Below are positions 17,761 through 28,529 of a DNA stretch of 64,000 bases, piece after piece. How positions within the stretch are numbered: position 1 is the first letter of the stretch; each line of letters opens with the position of its first letter. Under the pieces are notes generated by a model, which saw nothing but the letters and a program-made list of their open reading frames with translations, did no database searches and was not told where the DNA came from. The position numbers were made by a program, and so were the translations under genes. Location of the stretch: contig NZ_JAFWFN010000005.1 in NCBI RefSeq assembly GCF_017515565.1, forward strand, positions 62,001-126,000, in the 5' to 3' direction. This DNA comes from Halomonas sp. (GTDB taxonomy: Bacteria > Pseudomonadota > Gammaproteobacteria > Pseudomonadales > Halomonadaceae).

Positions 17761-18826
17761 GCTGGGTTTCCTGGGTGGGTGACTGATGCTGTTTCACATG
17801 GCGTGGGTCGAAGGCATCCCTTAGGCCTTCGCCAATGAATACCAGCAACGAGAGCATAAAGGCTAACGTCATAAAGGCAGTAATGCCCAGCCAAGGGGCG
17901 TGGAGGTTGTTCTTACCTTGTGCTGCCAGCTCCCCGAGGGAAGGTGCACCAGGCGGCAGGCCGAACCCCAAAAAGTCGAGTGCAGTGAGTGTCCCGATAG
18001 CGCCAGTGAACAAGAAGGGAATAAAGGTAAGGGTAGCCACCATCGCGTTAGGCAGCACATGCCGCCACATAATTAGCCGAGAGGGCAGGCCCATTGCCTT
18101 TGCGGCGCGCACGTACTCTAGGTTTCGGGCGCGCAAAAACTCAGCGCGTACGATGTCCACCAGCCCCAGCCAAGAAAACATCAGCATAATGCCCAGTAAC
18201 CACCAAAAACCGGGCTGCACAAAGCTTGCAAGAATAATCAGTAAAAAGAGCACCGGCAGCCCCGACCATATTTCTGTCATGCGTTGCCCAATTAAATCCA
18301 CTTTGCCGCCGAAGTAACCCTGAATGCCGCCCACCAACACACCCAGTACCAGTGAGCCTGCGGTGAGCACTAAGGCAAATGCCACCGATAACCGAAAGCC
18401 GTAAATAACCCGTGCTAACACATCGCGCCCCTGGTCGTCGGTTCCCAGCCAGTGGCGGCCATCGGGGGGTGCAGGGGAGGGCTGAGTCATCTGCATATCC
18501 AACGTTTGGTAGGAGAACGGGATAAGGGGCCATAGTGCCCAGCCGTTTTCGCTAATTTGCTGCTGAATGAAGGGATCCAGGTAGTCGGTTCGGGTGGGTA
18601 AAAAACCGCCAAATTCTGTCTCTGGATAGGCGACGAGCAGCGGTATATACCATTGGCCGTCGTACTGCATCACGATAGGTTTATCGTTGGCAATGAGTTC
18701 TGCGAACAGACTGAGAATAAACAGAACGCCAAATAACCATAGCGAAACGCGAGCACGCCTGTTGGCTTTGAAGGCCGCTAAACGGCGTAAGGTGATAGGC
18801 GATAGCCGAGAGGAGATAAAGCCCAT
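17753..18826 (-). CDS. yejE: ABC transporter permease YejE
   Basis: A 357-residue inner-membrane permease, one half of the Yej channel. It has an N-terminal membrane helix (LWLFGVLFILSLFAELIAN), a periplasmic stretch with HWLGTDDQGRDVLARVIYGF, which is typical of DppC/OppC-type permeases, and a binding-protein-dependent transport domain with the EAA loop RAAKAMGLPSRLIMWRHVLP. The ATG at 18826 (MGFISSRLSPITLRRLAAF) is two bases after the yejB stop and behind GGGAG; the longer frame to 18871 lies inside yejB. Confidence 0.92.
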   Translation of the reverse strand: MGFISSRLSPITLRRLAAFKANRRARVSLWLFGVLFILSLFAELIANDKPIVMQYDGQWYIPLLVAYPETEFGGFLPTRTDYLDPFIQQQISENGWALWPLIPFSYQTLDMQMTQPSPAPPDGRHWLGTDDQGRDVLARVIYGFRLSVAFALVLTAGSLVLGVLVGGIQGYFGGKVDLIGQRMTEIWSGLPVLFLLIILASFVQPGFWWLLGIMLMFSWLGLVDIVRAEFLRARNLEYVRAAKAMGLPSRLIMWRHVLPNAMVATLTFIPFLFTGAIGTLTALDFLGFGLPPGAPSLGELAAQGKNNLHAPWLGITAFMTLAFMLSLLVFIGEGLRDAFDPRHVKQHQSPTQETQHA

Positions 18827-18828
18827 CT

Positions 18829-19902
18829 TCACGACTCCCTTGAGGCAAAGTCGATGCGCGGGTCGACCCACACATAGGTTAAATCGGATATTAGCTTCAG
18901 TATCAGGCCGATGACGGTATACAGAAACAGCGTGCCAAAGATAACGGGGTAGTCCCGTTGCATAACGGCCTCAAAGCCCAATAAGCCCAGCCCATCCAGC
19001 GAGAAAATAACCTCAATGAGCAGTGCGCCGGTAAAGAAAATACCGATCATGGCGGCCGGCAGGCCAGCAATAATAATCAGCATCGCGTTACGGAATACGT
19101 GGCCGTAAAGAATGCGGTGCTCATCAGCGCCTTTGGCGCGGGCGGTGAGTACGTACTGCTTATGAATTTCGTCCAAGAAGCTGTTTTTGGTTAGCATCGT
19201 TAGTGTCGCGAAGCTACCAATGGCGGCAGCCGTAACGGGAAGCGTTATGTGCCAAAAATAGTCTTTTACTTTGCCCCAGGGTGATAGGTCGGCAAAATCG
19301 GGCGAGGTTAAGCCACGCAGGGGGAACCAGTCCAGATAGGTGCCCCCTGCGAATAGCACAATCAGCAATATAGCGAATAAAAAACCCGGGATGGCGTATC
19401 CCACGACCACAAGCCCTGAGGTCCACACATCAAAGCGCGAACCATGCCGAAGGGCTTTACGAATACCCAGCGGGATCGAAATTAAGTAAACCAGTAAAGT
19501 CGTCCAAAGCCCTAGCGAGATGGACACCGGCAGCCGCTCAATCATTAGCTCAATGACGGGTCGGTCGCGAAAGAAGCTGGTGCCGAAGTCGAAGGTAAGG
19601 TAGTCCACCATCATGCCGATGAAACGTTCATGGGCGGGCTTATCAAAGCCAAACTGCTGCTCTAGCTGTTCTATAAAACGTGGATCGATACCCCGCGCAC
19701 CTCGGGAATCATCGCTTACTTGGACATCGGCACCACCCATGTCCAAGCGCGTGCTGGCCATGGCATCGGCACCCTCAAAGCGTGCCAGCATCTGGTCGAT
19801 GGGGCCGCCGGGGGCTGCTTGGACGATCATAAAGTTGAGCAACATGATGCCGAATAGGGTCGGTATCATCAGCAGCAAACGACGCAGGGTATAGCGTGCC
19901 AC
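18829..19902 (-). CDS. yejB: ABC transporter permease YejB
   Basis: A 357-residue DppB/OppB-type permease that pairs with YejE. It opens with [20 protein letters not shown], the usual first helix of the family, has the periplasmic insert with [19 protein letters not shown], and carries the EAA loop [20 protein letters not shown] that docks the YejF ATPase. It starts 20 bases after yejA; AAGGAG lies immediately before the ATG. Length agrees with E. coli YejB (364). Confidence 0.92.
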   Translation of the reverse strand: MARYTLRRLLLMIPTLFGIMLLNFMIVQAAPGGPIDQMLARFEGADAMASTRLDMGGADVQVSDDSRGARGIDPRFIEQLEQQFGFDKPAHERFIGMMVDYLTFDFGTSFFRDRPVIELMIERLPVSISLGLWTTLLVYLISIPLGIRKALRHGSRFDVWTSGLVVVGYAIPGFLFAILLIVLFAGGTYLDWFPLRGLTSPDFADLSPWGKVKDYFWHITLPVTAAAIGSFATLTMLTKNSFLDEIHKQYVLTARAKGADEHRILYGHVFRNAMLIIIAGLPAAMIGIFFTGALLIEVIFSLDGLGLLGFEAVMQRDYPVIFGTLFLYTVIGLILKLISDLTYVWVDPRIDFASRES

Positions 19903-19922
19903 GGAGTACTCCTTAAACAGGT

Positions 19923-21827
19923 TCAGCGGCGTCGGTGACGGCGCTGCAATTCTGCCTCACGGTCGGTATCCACCCACCAGGCATCTAAATCCATGGCATA
20001 TTCAGGGAAGGGCTCTGGATAACCAAATTTATCCCACACGGCAATACGGGTTTCTCCCGAGTGGTAATGGGGGATCACGTAAAACCCCCAGCGAAGTACT
20101 CGGTCAAGGGCGTGGGCAACGGTGTCGAGTGATTCACGATCTTCGGCCCGAATGAGCTGTTCAACCAGTGCATCAACAGCGGGGTGCGCTAATGCCATAC
20201 GGTTACGGCTCTGGGGTGCTTCAGCGGCGGCACTTGTCCAATAATCGCGCTGTTCGTTACCAGGGTTGTTTGACTGTGGAAAGTGGCTGATCACCATGTC
20301 GTAATCATAGCTGCGTTGACGGTTAAGGAACTGATTAATATCCACTATACGCAGCGAGGTTTGTACACCGAGGCGTGCCATATTACGTAGCATGGGCTGC
20401 ACCACCCGCTCTAAACCAGAATCATAAAGCAGCACTTCTAAGCTTAACGGGCGACCGGTGTCACTATTAACGAGAACGCCATCATCGACGTCATACCCCG
20501 CTTCACGTAACAAGTCCAAGGCTAGCCTCAAACGCTCACGTAGCTCAGTGGGGTGGGCAACAGGCAGCGGGTCGGTAAAAAGTCTCTCAGACTGGTGAGA
20601 GGCGCGTAGCTCGTTTCTAAATGGCTCTAACAGTGCCAGTTCTTCCTCTGAGGGTGGCCCGACGGCCTCCATTTCAGAGTTTTGGAAGAAGCTCTCGGTG
20701 CGCTGGTAGGTGTCGTAAAAAATATTGGTATTGAGCCACGGAAAATCGAAGGTCAGGCTCAACGCTTCACGCACGCGAGGATCTTGGAATTTCTCTTTAC
20801 GCAGGTTGAACACAAACGCCTGCATCATCGAAGGATTTACATCGGGCACGGTAATGCGTTTCACCAATCCATCGCGATAAGCGGGGAAATCATAGCCGAT
20901 GGCCCAGGTGGCCGCCCGCGCATCAACGCGAAAATCCGTCAAACCTGCTTTAAAAGCTTCCCAGGCAATATCACGATCTCGGTAGTACTCATACACAATT
21001 TGGCCAATGTTGTAGCGGCCGACATTAACCGGTAGGTCTTTACCCCAGTAGTTTTCGTCTCGCTGAAACACGATGCGACGACCAGGGTCTACATTACTAA
21101 TACGGTAAGGGCCAGAGCCGGGGTGGGCAGCAAGGGTAGGTGCAGTGAAATCCCGCGGCTCCCAGTAGTGGCGGGGCAAAATGGGTAGTTGCGCTACAAT
21201 TAACGGCAGTTCACGTGATTCGGTATCGTTAAACTCAAAGCGCACCTGGTGCTCGCTTTGGGCGATGACGCGTTCTACCCCCGCGTAATAGCTGGCATAG
21301 AAAGGGTTGCCTTCATCGCGTAATAGGTTGAACGAGAACACCACATCATAGGCGGTAACCGGCTCGCCATCTTGAAAACGTGCTTCAGAGCGAAGATCAA
21401 ACTCAATCCACTCCCGGTTAGGATCTAAGCGAACGCCTTTTGCCAATAACCCATACAGGCTAAAGGGTTCGCCAGGGTTACTGGCCATCAACGTATCGTA
21501 GATGTTTGAAATGCCCGTGGCTGGGGTGCCGCGGATAATAAAGGGGTTAGTCGAATCAAAGCTGCCGCCCACGGCGGTATGGGTGATAGTGCCGCCTTTG
21601 GGAGCTGACGGATTGACATGAGGAAAGTAAGCGAAGTTCGCTGGCAACTCGGGGCTGTCGTAAAGAGATAGCCCGTGCTTGGTTTTAATAGGGGTAGAGG
21701 AGTGCTCATTTACCACAAGTGGCGGTGTGCCGTTATCAGCCTCACTTTCCGAGGCAAGGAGTGGCATGCTTAGCATAAAGCAACTGGCTAGCATTATTGC
21801 TTTGGCAAACAATACACTGCGTGACAT
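19923..21827 (-). CDS. yejA: Extracellular solute-binding protein YejA (family 5)
   Basis: A 634-residue periplasmic peptide-binding protein for the Yej importer. A signal peptide spans about residues 1-26 ([20 protein letters not shown]). The fold is SBP family 5: [20 protein letters not shown] near the N-terminus, [20 protein letters not shown], and [20 protein letters not shown] are standard landmarks. The ATG at 21827 is preferred because AAGG is nine bases before it; the frame-upstream ATG at 21836 has the same AAGG almost touching it. It lies 40 bases after the lytic transglycosylase gene and may share its transcript. Confidence 0.92.
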   Translation of the reverse strand: MSRSVLFAKAIMLASCFMLSMPLLASESEADNGTPPLVVNEHSSTPIKTKHGLSLYDSPELPANFAYFPHVNPSAPKGGTITHTAVGGSFDSTNPFIIRGTPATGISNIYDTLMASNPGEPFSLYGLLAKGVRLDPNREWIEFDLRSEARFQDGEPVTAYDVVFSFNLLRDEGNPFYASYYAGVERVIAQSEHQVRFEFNDTESRELPLIVAQLPILPRHYWEPRDFTAPTLAAHPGSGPYRISNVDPGRRIVFQRDENYWGKDLPVNVGRYNIGQIVYEYYRDRDIAWEAFKAGLTDFRVDARAATWAIGYDFPAYRDGLVKRITVPDVNPSMMQAFVFNLRKEKFQDPRVREALSLTFDFPWLNTNIFYDTYQRTESFFQNSEMEAVGPPSEEELALLEPFRNELRASHQSERLFTDPLPVAHPTELRERLRLALDLLREAGYDVDDGVLVNSDTGRPLSLEVLLYDSGLERVVQPMLRNMARLGVQTSLRIVDINQFLNRQRSYDYDMVISHFPQSNNPGNEQRDYWTSAAAEAPQSRNRMALAHPAVDALVEQLIRAEDRESLDTVAHALDRVLRWGFYVIPHYHSGETRIAVWDKFGYPEPFPEYAMDLDAWWVDTDREAELQRRHRRR

Positions 21828-21867
21828 GAATAACATCCTTTGTGAACACAGCCATTGGATACCAGCT

Positions 21868-23130
21868 TTAACGCCCTGAGAGGCTAAGCAGTTGCCCTGG
21901 CTGAATTGATTCAGGTCGGGTTAGTGCATTCCATCTGATTAGATCCTGCTGATTAAGATTATAGCGTGCCGCAATGGCTGATAGGCTGTCTCCATTTTCA
22001 ACGCGGTGTACATCCGGCGTGGCGGTTGTGGCAAGCGCGCCGCTGCTTGGTTGCGAAAGCTGAGCTAATACCTGTGCATCGACTTCTTCAGGCACTAATA
22101 ACGTTTGTGCACTATGCAGATCGATACTGCCATTCAGCAGACCAGGGTTTAGCTCGGCCAGCGCGGATTGGCTGACATCTAATAACCGCGACGCTTGAGC
22201 AAGGCTGACCGGCTGCTCTAACTGCACCTTGGCAAAGGCGGGATCGGAGTGAATTTCCGGCAGGCTTATGCCATAAAATTCAGGGTCATTGATAATAGTG
22301 GCGATGGCTTTAAGCTTGGGTACGTACTGCATGGTTTCATTGGGGAGCGCAAGATCCCAGTACTCGCCTGTTAACCCTTGGCCCTGTGCTTGCCGTTGAG
22401 CGCGATTCACAGTGCCTGCGCCCGCATTATAGGCCGCCAGCGATAACATCAAATCACCTCGGTACCACTCATCGGCCTGCATTTCTATGTAATCCAGTGC
22501 TGCTTCGGTGGAAGTAACGACATCTAACCGGCCGTCGTAGTTGCCGTTGCGCACTAAACCGAGCGCATCGCCTGTGCGCGGCATAAACTGCCATAGCCCG
22601 GCAGCACCTCGGTGGCTACGTGCACTCGGGTCAAAGGAACTCTCGACAAAAGGAATAAGGGCAATTTCACCCGGCAAGCCACGCTCTTTAACCTGCTGAT
22701 TGATCCATGCAAGCCAGGGCGTAGCACGCTCAGTGATGGCCACGATATTTTGCGGGCTTGCCTGATAATACTCAATCCATTTATCTACTCTGGCTTGAGC
22801 CTCGGAAGATAGCTGCTTTTCTTGCCATTGAAAGTTTGCGCGTAAGGAACTCCAAGCATCCTTTGGTTCTAATGCCAGGGCATCCCAGAAATGGGTATGA
22901 AAAGTGGAAGGCTGCGGCGTGGCCTGGGCAGTTGCAGACTGCACAGTGGTATTCGGGGTGGCTGTCGCCGGCGATGCAGTGGAAGATTCGCCCGGCGTAG
23001 CGGACCTGTAAGTGCTCGTGTAATCGGGAGCAGAGGCCTGTGAATTTGCTGCCGCTGCCATAAAAAAGCCCATTATTACGGTGCTACCCGCGCTCAATAG
23101 CAGGCGCTGGCGAATCGTTCGATAAGTCAT
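21868..23130 (-). CDS. mltD: Membrane-bound lytic transglycosylase D-like, with LysM
   Basis: A 420-residue exported murein hydrolase that cleaves glycan strands to 1,6-anhydro ends. The signal region is hydrophobic (LLLSAGSTVIMGFFMAAAAN) without a lipobox Cys, unlike E. coli MltD. A low-complexity Ala/Thr/Ser linker (about 33-80) leads to the SLT domain with catalytic Glu163 in LIPFVESSFDPSARS, GLWQFMPRTGDALGL and SLAAYNAGAGTVNRA. One clear LysM repeat ends the protein (VENGDSLSAIAARYNLNQQD); a second, degenerate one lies around 300-345. It sits between gloB and yafS-side genes as in E. coli, with the yej operon following. Confidence 0.9.
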   Translation of the reverse strand: MTYRTIRQRLLLSAGSTVIMGFFMAAAANSQASAPDYTSTYRSATPGESSTASPATATPNTTVQSATAQATPQPSTFHTHFWDALALEPKDAWSSLRANFQWQEKQLSSEAQARVDKWIEYYQASPQNIVAITERATPWLAWINQQVKERGLPGEIALIPFVESSFDPSARSHRGAAGLWQFMPRTGDALGLVRNGNYDGRLDVVTSTEAALDYIEMQADEWYRGDLMLSLAAYNAGAGTVNRAQRQAQGQGLTGEYWDLALPNETMQYVPKLKAIATIINDPEFYGISLPEIHSDPAFAKVQLEQPVSLAQASRLLDVSQSALAELNPGLLNGSIDLHSAQTLLVPEEVDAQVLAQLSQPSSGALATTATPDVHRVENGDSLSAIAARYNLNQQDLIRWNALTRPESIQPGQLLSLSGR

Positions 23131-23159
23131 AGTCGGTACGTTTCTTTACGATAGTGTTC

Positions 23160-23927
23160 TTAAAAACGGTTCTTCCACTCGCGAAGAGTGGTGAATGTGG
23201 CGAGATCGTCATCATTAGAACCCTGTGTTCCTGCCGCTTGGCGAACGCTGTCGGTGCTCACACGCAGGTAGGGATTGATTTTCAGCTCGCGTCCTATCGT
23301 GCTGGGTAAGGTGGGCCGGTCGAGTGCCCGCGCCTTTTCACACTCCTGCAAGGCGTATTTAACGTCTTTATTGTCAGGGTCTGCAGCACGCGCAAACGTG
23401 AGATTTGCTTGTGTATATTCATGGGCTGCAAAGACCAGTGTATCCTCAGGGAGTTCCGTAATCTTTTTCAGCGATGAGAACATTTGCTCAGGGGAACCTT
23501 CAAAAAGACGGCCGCATCCCGCACAAAACAGTATGTCGCCGCAAAATAGCAGAGCAGGAATGCCCGGTGTAAAATAGCTGATGTGATCCAGGGTGTGACC
23601 CGGTGTCGTAATTACCTCAAACAGCCGCCCCATGACCCTTACTTCGTCGCCCTCACCTACTGTTTCATCAATGCCTTCGATGGATGAGTTAGCAGGGCCG
23701 ATAACACGGGGCGCGTAGCGTTTAATAAGTTCATTCAGCCCACCGGTATGATCGTGGTGATGGTGGGTAATTAATATGGTGTCTAGTTTTAGAGAGTCTC
23801 GCTCAAGAATCTCAATAACCGGCGCCGCTTCACCAGGATCCACTACGCAAACGCTTTGGCTGGTATCTTGCCTCAATAGCCAAATATAGTTATCGCTAAG
23901 GGCGGGAATCGGTGTCACGCTCATCAT
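23160..23927 (-). CDS. gloB: Hydroxyacylglutathione hydrolase (glyoxalase II)
   Basis: A 255-residue metallo-beta-lactamase-fold hydrolase that splits S-lactoylglutathione to lactate and glutathione, the second step of methylglyoxal detoxification. The metal motif ITHHHHDHTGG (His55-His60) is perfect, and TPGHTLDHISYF, LFCGDILFCAGCGRLFEG and FAAHEYTQANLTFA give the remaining ligands and glutathione contacts. The C-terminal LPSTIGRELKINPYLR is the usual glyoxalase II tail. Two adjacent ATG codons (23927, 23924) are equally possible starts. It is divergent from the yafS gene, as in E. coli. Confidence 0.95.
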   Translation of the reverse strand: MMSVTPIPALSDNYIWLLRQDTSQSVCVVDPGEAAPVIEILERDSLKLDTILITHHHHDHTGGLNELIKRYAPRVIGPANSSIEGIDETVGEGDEVRVMGRLFEVITTPGHTLDHISYFTPGIPALLFCGDILFCAGCGRLFEGSPEQMFSSLKKITELPEDTLVFAAHEYTQANLTFARAADPDNKDVKYALQECEKARALDRPTLPSTIGRELKINPYLRVSTDSVRQAAGTQGSNDDDLATFTTLREWKNRF

Positions 23928-24107
23928 GGGCGAGATCCTTTGAAGTTCGAATAACGAATAAGTAGTAACAAATTGGTGCTAGTAATCTGCACACTAACGG
24001 CACATAACTATTGTGTGCTGAGCAAATGTTAGACGGTTTATTTGGCGCGCGCAGGAACTGGCGCCAATGTCGCTAAAAGATAGCTACTGTGGAGGGAAGC
24101 GCTGTTC

Positions 24108-24908
24108 ATGTCAAATTCGTCAATGGCACCGATGCTCGCTAAGCGGATGGCTCAAAGTCAGGCGTACTGGCACACCGAAGCTGGCCGTTCACTATGGGAT
24201 GTGCAGCGCGCTTGCTTAGGCCCGGTTGTTGAGGGGCGCAAGGGGGGGCATAGCTTAGAGATGAGTATGGGGCCGGCATTAATGACCATGTCAGCGATTC
24301 CCCACATGATGCGATGGGCGCCTACCCGTGCTTTGGCAGAGTCGCCCTCCACTCTGGTATGCCCGCCAGGCCAACTGGCGCTGCCAGACCGCTGTTTAGA
24401 TGCCGTGGTGGTGCATCACTGGCTGGAGCATCTTCCTGATGCCCACTACACCCTTCAAGAAGCAGCGCGAGTGACGGCTGATAACGGTGTATTAGTACTG
24501 TTTGGCTTTAACCCTGTTAGCGTCAGCGGAGTAGCGCAGCGCTGGCGTAAAAAGCAGCCCCAGTTTCCGTGGAATGGGCAGTGGCGCACCGCTAATCGGC
24601 TGCGAGACTGGCTGGCGTTTGTCGACTTTGAGGTGGAGCGCGTAGACTATTGCTGCTTTCGAGGCCTAGTAAACGCTAAGTGCGGCGAACATTGGGAGGC
24701 TTGGGGACGAAGACATAATCTTCCTCTTGGTGAAAGCTACATGATTCAAGCGCAGCGGCGCCAGCGCCATGCGCCTATCGAGCGAGTGAAGTTTGGCCTA
24801 AGCGCCCCGGTTTCATCCTCCACGTTAGGTGCGACACGAACCGGCGCTTCGGCACACTACCAGTCATCAGATCAACGTCGTCAAAAAAAGGATAGAGAGC
24901 GTGAGTAA
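24108..24908 (+). CDS. yafS: SAM-dependent methyltransferase-like protein YafS
   Basis: A 266-residue cytoplasmic protein of the methyltransferase type 11 fold. The post-I region [20 protein letters not shown] and the following ALQEAARV-like [20 protein letters not shown] match motifs II-III of the family; the glycine-rich motif I is poorly kept ([14 protein letters not shown]), so activity and substrate are uncertain. Identification as YafS rests mainly on position between gloB and rnhA, the same order as in E. coli. The gene overlaps the rnhA start by 8 bases. Confidence 0.8.
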   Translation: MSNSSMAPMLAKRMAQSQAYWHTEAGRSLWDVQRACLGPVVEGRKGGHSLEMSMGPALMTMSAIPHMMRWAPTRALAESPSTLVCPPGQLALPDRCLDAVVVHHWLEHLPDAHYTLQEAARVTADNGVLVLFGFNPVSVSGVAQRWRKKQPQFPWNGQWRTANRLRDWLAFVDFEVERVDYCCFRGLVNAKCGEHWEAWGRRHNLPLGESYMIQAQRRQRHAPIERVKFGLSAPVSSSTLGATRTGASAHYQSSDQRRQKKDRERE

Positions 24909-25380
24909 GCAAGTAGCCGAGGAGCTGCCTCAGGTGACGGTTTATACCGACGGGGCGTGCCGAGGAAATCCAGGCCCAGGTGGTTGGGGGGTGGTGCTCT
25001 CTAGTGGTCAGCATGAGAAGACGCTTAAAGGCTACGAAGCCGAGACGACAAATAATCGTATGGAGTTAATGGCCGCTATTATGGCGCTGCGTACGCTTAA
25101 CAAATCCTGTGAAGTAGCACTTTGGACGGATTCTCAATACGTACGTCAGGGCATTACTCAGTGGATACATAACTGGATTAAGCGAGGCTGGAAAACCGCC
25201 GCTAAGCAACCGGTAAAAAACGCTGAACTTTGGAAAACCCTTCACGAAGAAACTCAGCGGCACAAGGTGGAGTGGCACTGGGTGAAAGGGCATAGCGGCC
25301 ATCCCGGTAACGAGCGCGCAGACGCCTTGGCCAACGAAGCAATTGATGAGCACCAAAGGAGAGCCGCATGCGCCAAGTAA
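24901..25380 (+). CDS. rnhA: Ribonuclease HI
   Basis: A 159-residue RNase HI, which removes RNA from RNA-DNA hybrids during replication and R-loop turnover. All catalytic acids are visible: Asp17 in [12 protein letters not shown], Glu55 in NNRMELMAA, Asp77 in [11 protein letters not shown] and the Asp of GNERADALA, with the His loop KGHSGHPGN. The GTG at 24901 is chosen because AAGGA precedes it and the resulting length matches E. coli (155); the open frame extends upstream into yafS. Its end overlaps dnaQ by 13 bases. Confidence 0.95.
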   Translation: MSKQVAEELPQVTVYTDGACRGNPGPGGWGVVLSSGQHEKTLKGYEAETTNNRMELMAAIMALRTLNKSCEVALWTDSQYVRQGITQWIHNWIKRGWKTAAKQPVKNAELWKTLHEETQRHKVEWHWVKGHSGHPGNERADALANEAIDEHQRRAACAK

Positions 25381-26105
25381 TCTTAGATACCGAAACAACG
25401 GGCATTGATCCAAAAGATGGCCATCGTTTGGTGGAAATTGGTGCTGTTGAAATGATCAACCGGCGTTTTACTGGTCGCACTTACCATCAATACATCAATC
25501 CCGAACGGCATATTGATGCTGAAGTCGTCGCCGTTCACGGCATTGATGACGCCAAAGTGGCTAATGAGCCAGTATTTGCAGAGATCGCCGAGGCTTTCTG
25601 GGCGTTTATCGATGGGGCCGAGTTGGTTATTCATAACGCGCCCTTCGATGTTGGGTTTATCGACCATGAATTGACGATGCTCAGTCAGCGTCACAAAGCG
25701 CCAGCGCTGGGCCCCGTTCGGGAACATTGCCGCATTTTGGATACGCTGGTGATGGCGCGCGAGAAGCATCCTGGCCAGCGCAATAACCTGGATGCGCTGT
25801 GTAAGCGATACGATATCGACAACGGCCACCGGGTGCTCCACGGTGCGCTGTTAGATGCCGAAATTCTCGCCGAAGTGTATTTGGCCATGACTGGCGGCCA
25901 AACAGCGCTCACCCTGGATGCTGATGCCTCATCAAACAAACAGCAACAGCAGCAGGCAAATGAAGGTCTGTCGGTTAAGCGGCTTTCGCTTACCCCTGGT
26001 CAGCTTCGGGTGATTCGCCCTAGCGCTGACGAGCAGGCAGCACATCAGGCTAAGTGTGAAACCCATCACCTGCGCTGGTTTGAGGAAACCCAAGCCGATG
26101 CTTAA
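25368..26105 (+). CDS. dnaQ: DNA polymerase III epsilon subunit (proofreading exonuclease)
   Basis: A 245-residue 3'-5' exonuclease of the DnaQ family. The DEDDh residues are in ILDTETTG (Asp7, Glu9), HNAPFDVGF and [15 protein letters not shown] Gln-rich linker (SSNKQQQQQ, about 190-197) leads to the C-terminal tail that binds DnaE. GGAGAG lies upstream of the ATG inside rnhA. It is in the usual rnhA-dnaQ order, but on the same strand; in E. coli the two are divergent. Confidence 0.94.
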   Translation: MRQVILDTETTGIDPKDGHRLVEIGAVEMINRRFTGRTYHQYINPERHIDAEVVAVHGIDDAKVANEPVFAEIAEAFWAFIDGAELVIHNAPFDVGFIDHELTMLSQRHKAPALGPVREHCRILDTLVMAREKHPGQRNNLDALCKRYDIDNGHRVLHGALLDAEILAEVYLAMTGGQTALTLDADASSNKQQQQQANEGLSVKRLSLTPGQLRVIRPSADEQAAHQAKCETHHLRWFEETQADA

Positions 26106-26871
26106 ACGTGAAATACCCCACCATGCCCGTGAAGGCCGCGTGATTCGTGTATCCCGCAGCCGCATTGCTCCAGCGCTGCTCGACGGTGAGCTAACCCCGC
26201 TTCAGCCCCTTCAGCCTTGGAGTGAGCAGATGCAGCCGCTGTGCTATTGGCACGATGAGCCGGTTGCGCTGCTGGTTGAGCGTACGCCGGGCGAAGACTG
26301 GATTGATGGGCGACAATGGCTAGGACAGTTGGCAGCTTCATGGTTCAGCTTGCTTTCTACCGCGTTACAGGTGGGTGCTTGGCTTGAAAACCATCGGTTT
26401 TGCGGGCGCTGTGGCGAGAAAGCCACCAAGCTTGAAGCTGAGTTTGCTATGCACTGTCACGCCTGTGGGCACCGCAACTATCCGCGTATTTCGCCATGTA
26501 TTATCACCTTGGTGACCAGCGGCGAAGCAATGTTGCTGGCGCGTAGCCCACGCTTTCCCCCTGGGCGTTATTCAACCCTTGCGGGGTTTATTGAGCCTGG
26601 CGAATCTGCTGAAGAGGCTGTGCATCGGGAGATATTTGAAGAGGTTGGTGTTCACGTAGATAAGCTCCGCTACCACCAGAGCCAGGCGTGGCCGTTTCCG
26701 CATTCATTGATGTTTGGCTTTTTTGCTGAAGCGACCACGCGGCGAATTCGCATTGATGGCGTGGAAATTAGCGATGCCGCGTGGTTCTCGCCGCGTCAGC
26801 TACCTGCGCTGCCGCCGCCTTACTCTATTTCCCGTGAGCTCGTTGAAACTCACTTGGCCCGTTGGCGTTAA
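26098..26871 (+). CDS. nudC: NAD(H) pyrophosphatase / RNA NAD-decapping NudC
   Basis: A 257-residue Nudix hydrolase, the same length as E. coli NudC. A four-Cys zinc site is visible (CGRCGEKA ... CHACGHRNYP, about residues 101-125) followed by the Nudix box GFIEPGESAEEAVHREIFEE and the downstream SQAWPFPHSLMFGF that defines the NADH pyrophosphatase subgroup (SQPWPFPxS). It hydrolyses NADH and removes NAD caps from RNA 5' ends. The ATG at 26098 overlaps the end of dnaQ by 8 bases; the frame-open extension to 26056 is inside dnaQ. Confidence 0.93.
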   Translation: MLKREIPHHAREGRVIRVSRSRIAPALLDGELTPLQPLQPWSEQMQPLCYWHDEPVALLVERTPGEDWIDGRQWLGQLAASWFSLLSTALQVGAWLENHRFCGRCGEKATKLEAEFAMHCHACGHRNYPRISPCIITLVTSGEAMLLARSPRFPPGRYSTLAGFIEPGESAEEAVHREIFEEVGVHVDKLRYHQSQAWPFPHSLMFGFFAEATTRRIRIDGVEISDAAWFSPRQLPALPPPYSISRELVETHLARWR

Positions 26872-26925
26872 TCGCTTTGGCCGATTAACGCCCACCGAAG
26901 ACGATGTTTTAAGGCGGTTTGCTGA

Positions 26926-27237
26926 TTATTTGCCGGGGAACAGTGTTGTTAGCTTAGTGGCGAGCATGACGTTACCGGTCGCTTTCAGCTTGCCGGTCAT
27001 GAAAGCCGTCATACCGTTAACATCGCCACTCATGATGCCTTTAAGGGTATCGGTGCTCATGGTTAGGCTGACGGAAGGATCATCGTGCTCACCTTCTTGG
27101 GCATCTAAGGTGCCGTCTTGAATATTCAAATAGTGGCTTCCCGCATCAGTGAAATGAAACTGAAACACTTCGTTCATGCCTTTGGCGGCTTCTGGGTTGA
27201 AGCGGGCTTGCAGCTTTTCAAGGGTATTTGATGACAT
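26926..27237 (-). CDS. SCP2 sterol-binding domain protein
   Basis: A 103-residue single-domain protein of the SCP2 lipid-binding fold. The pattern FHFTDAGSHYLNIQDGTLDA followed by DPSVSLTMSTDTLKGIMSGD and AFMTGKLKATGNVMLATKL is that of small bacterial SCP2 proteins. These bind acyl chains or related hydrophobic ligands; the bacterial role is poorly defined. It stands alone, convergent with nudC and divergent from sohB. AGGAAT precedes the ATG. Confidence 0.88.
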   Translation of the reverse strand: MSSNTLEKLQARFNPEAAKGMNEVFQFHFTDAGSHYLNIQDGTLDAQEGEHDDPSVSLTMSTDTLKGIMSGDVNGMTAFMTGKLKATGNVMLATKLTTLFPGK

Positions 27238-27433
27238 AGTAAAATTCCTAATGGCTTATGTGAGAGTTACGGGTTGCTGTCCAAGATTGTTGGTGAATCA
27301 GCACGTTGACCATGAGATTATTTCAAACAATTGTTTTAATCAAGCGCCGTAGGCCGAGCGCAATGAGTTCTTAGGTCTAAGGGTGAGCACGGTAAAGCTT
27401 TTAAGCGTTTAAACACAGTATTGGGAGCAGCAT

Positions 27434-28480
27434 ATGAGTGAGTGGGTAGTAGAGATAGGAACCTTCCTGGTTCAGGCTGTCATTGTGATGGCGCTAATTG
27501 GGTTCGTCCTAGTGCTGATTATGCGCAGCAAAGAATCGGACGATGGCAGCCTCAAGCTTCACATTGAGTCGTTAAATGATCAGCGTCGTTCCCGGGGGCG
27601 TCGCTTACGTGTTACCACCACAGAACATGGGGCGCGTAAAAAGCTCATCAAAGCGTTTCGCCAAGAGGAGAAAGCGCGACATAAAGCGGCGAAAAGCGGT
27701 AAAAGCGAGCAAAAGCATTCACTGAAAGTGTGGGTTCTGGATTTTCATGGGGACTTGAAAGCGTCGCAAACTGAGCAGTTTGCCCAAGAAGTTTCAGCGA
27801 TTATCGAGGTCGCTACGGCAGCAGATGAGGTGATTGTGCGCCTTGAATCTGCAGGTGGTTTGGTTCACGGCTATGGGCTGGCGGCGGCTCAATTAGACAG
27901 GCTCCGCGTGGCGGGTCTAACGACAACCGTTTGCATCGATAAAGTGGCTGCTAGTGGTGGCTATATGATGGCCTGTACCGCTAATCATATTAAGGCAGCC
28001 CCCTTTGCAGTCATTGGCTCCATTGGTGTTGTCGCACAGGTGCCTAATATTCACCGGCTGCTTAAACGCCACGATATTGACGTAGAGCTGCTGACCGCTG
28101 GTAAATATAAGCGCACCTTGACCGTACTGGGAGAAAATACCCAAGAGGGGCGCGAGAAGTTTATTGATGACTTAGAAAACACCCACCAACTGTTTAAAAA
28201 CTTCGTCTCCCAGCATCGTCCTGCTATGGACATCGACAAACTGGCGACGGGTGAGATCTGGTACGGGAGTGAGGCCCTTGAGCAGCAGCTAGTGGACAGC
28301 GTTGGTACTAGCGAGGCTTACCTTGTTGAGCGTATGGCCGAAGCAGAGGTTTATCACGTTAAGCTTGAGCCACCAAAAACCATTAGTCGTAAAATTGGCT
28401 TGGCGGTTTCAGCCGGGGTAGAGCAAGCCGCCGTCAAAGCGCTAGGGCTAATTGATGCGGCGGGATGGCAGCGTCGATAG
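27434..28480 (+). CDS. sohB: Inner-membrane peptidase SohB (S49)
   Basis: A 348-residue membrane protease. One N-terminal helix (about residues 8-29, FLVQAVIVMALIGFVLVLIM) anchors a basic linker and a S49 domain. The nucleophile region ASGGYMMACTANHIKAAPFA and VIGSIGVVAQVPNI, plus the Lys in LTAGKYKRTLTVLGENT, fit the Ser/Lys dyad of SohB/SppA. The N-terminal SohB domain (SLNDQRRSRGRRLRVTT) is present. GGAG lies seven bases before the ATG. Monocistronic by context. Confidence 0.93.
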   Translation: MSEWVVEIGTFLVQAVIVMALIGFVLVLIMRSKESDDGSLKLHIESLNDQRRSRGRRLRVTTTEHGARKKLIKAFRQEEKARHKAAKSGKSEQKHSLKVWVLDFHGDLKASQTEQFAQEVSAIIEVATAADEVIVRLESAGGLVHGYGLAAAQLDRLRVAGLTTTVCIDKVAASGGYMMACTANHIKAAPFAVIGSIGVVAQVPNIHRLLKRHDIDVELLTAGKYKRTLTVLGENTQEGREKFIDDLENTHQLFKNFVSQHRPAMDIDKLATGEIWYGSEALEQQLVDSVGTSEAYLVERMAEAEVYHVKLEPPKTISRKIGLAVSAGVEQAAVKALGLIDAAGWQRR

Positions 28481-28529
28481 GAAGAGTCCACCTAAGTCTG
28501 CTTCAACCACGGCTTAAGACGCCATAGGG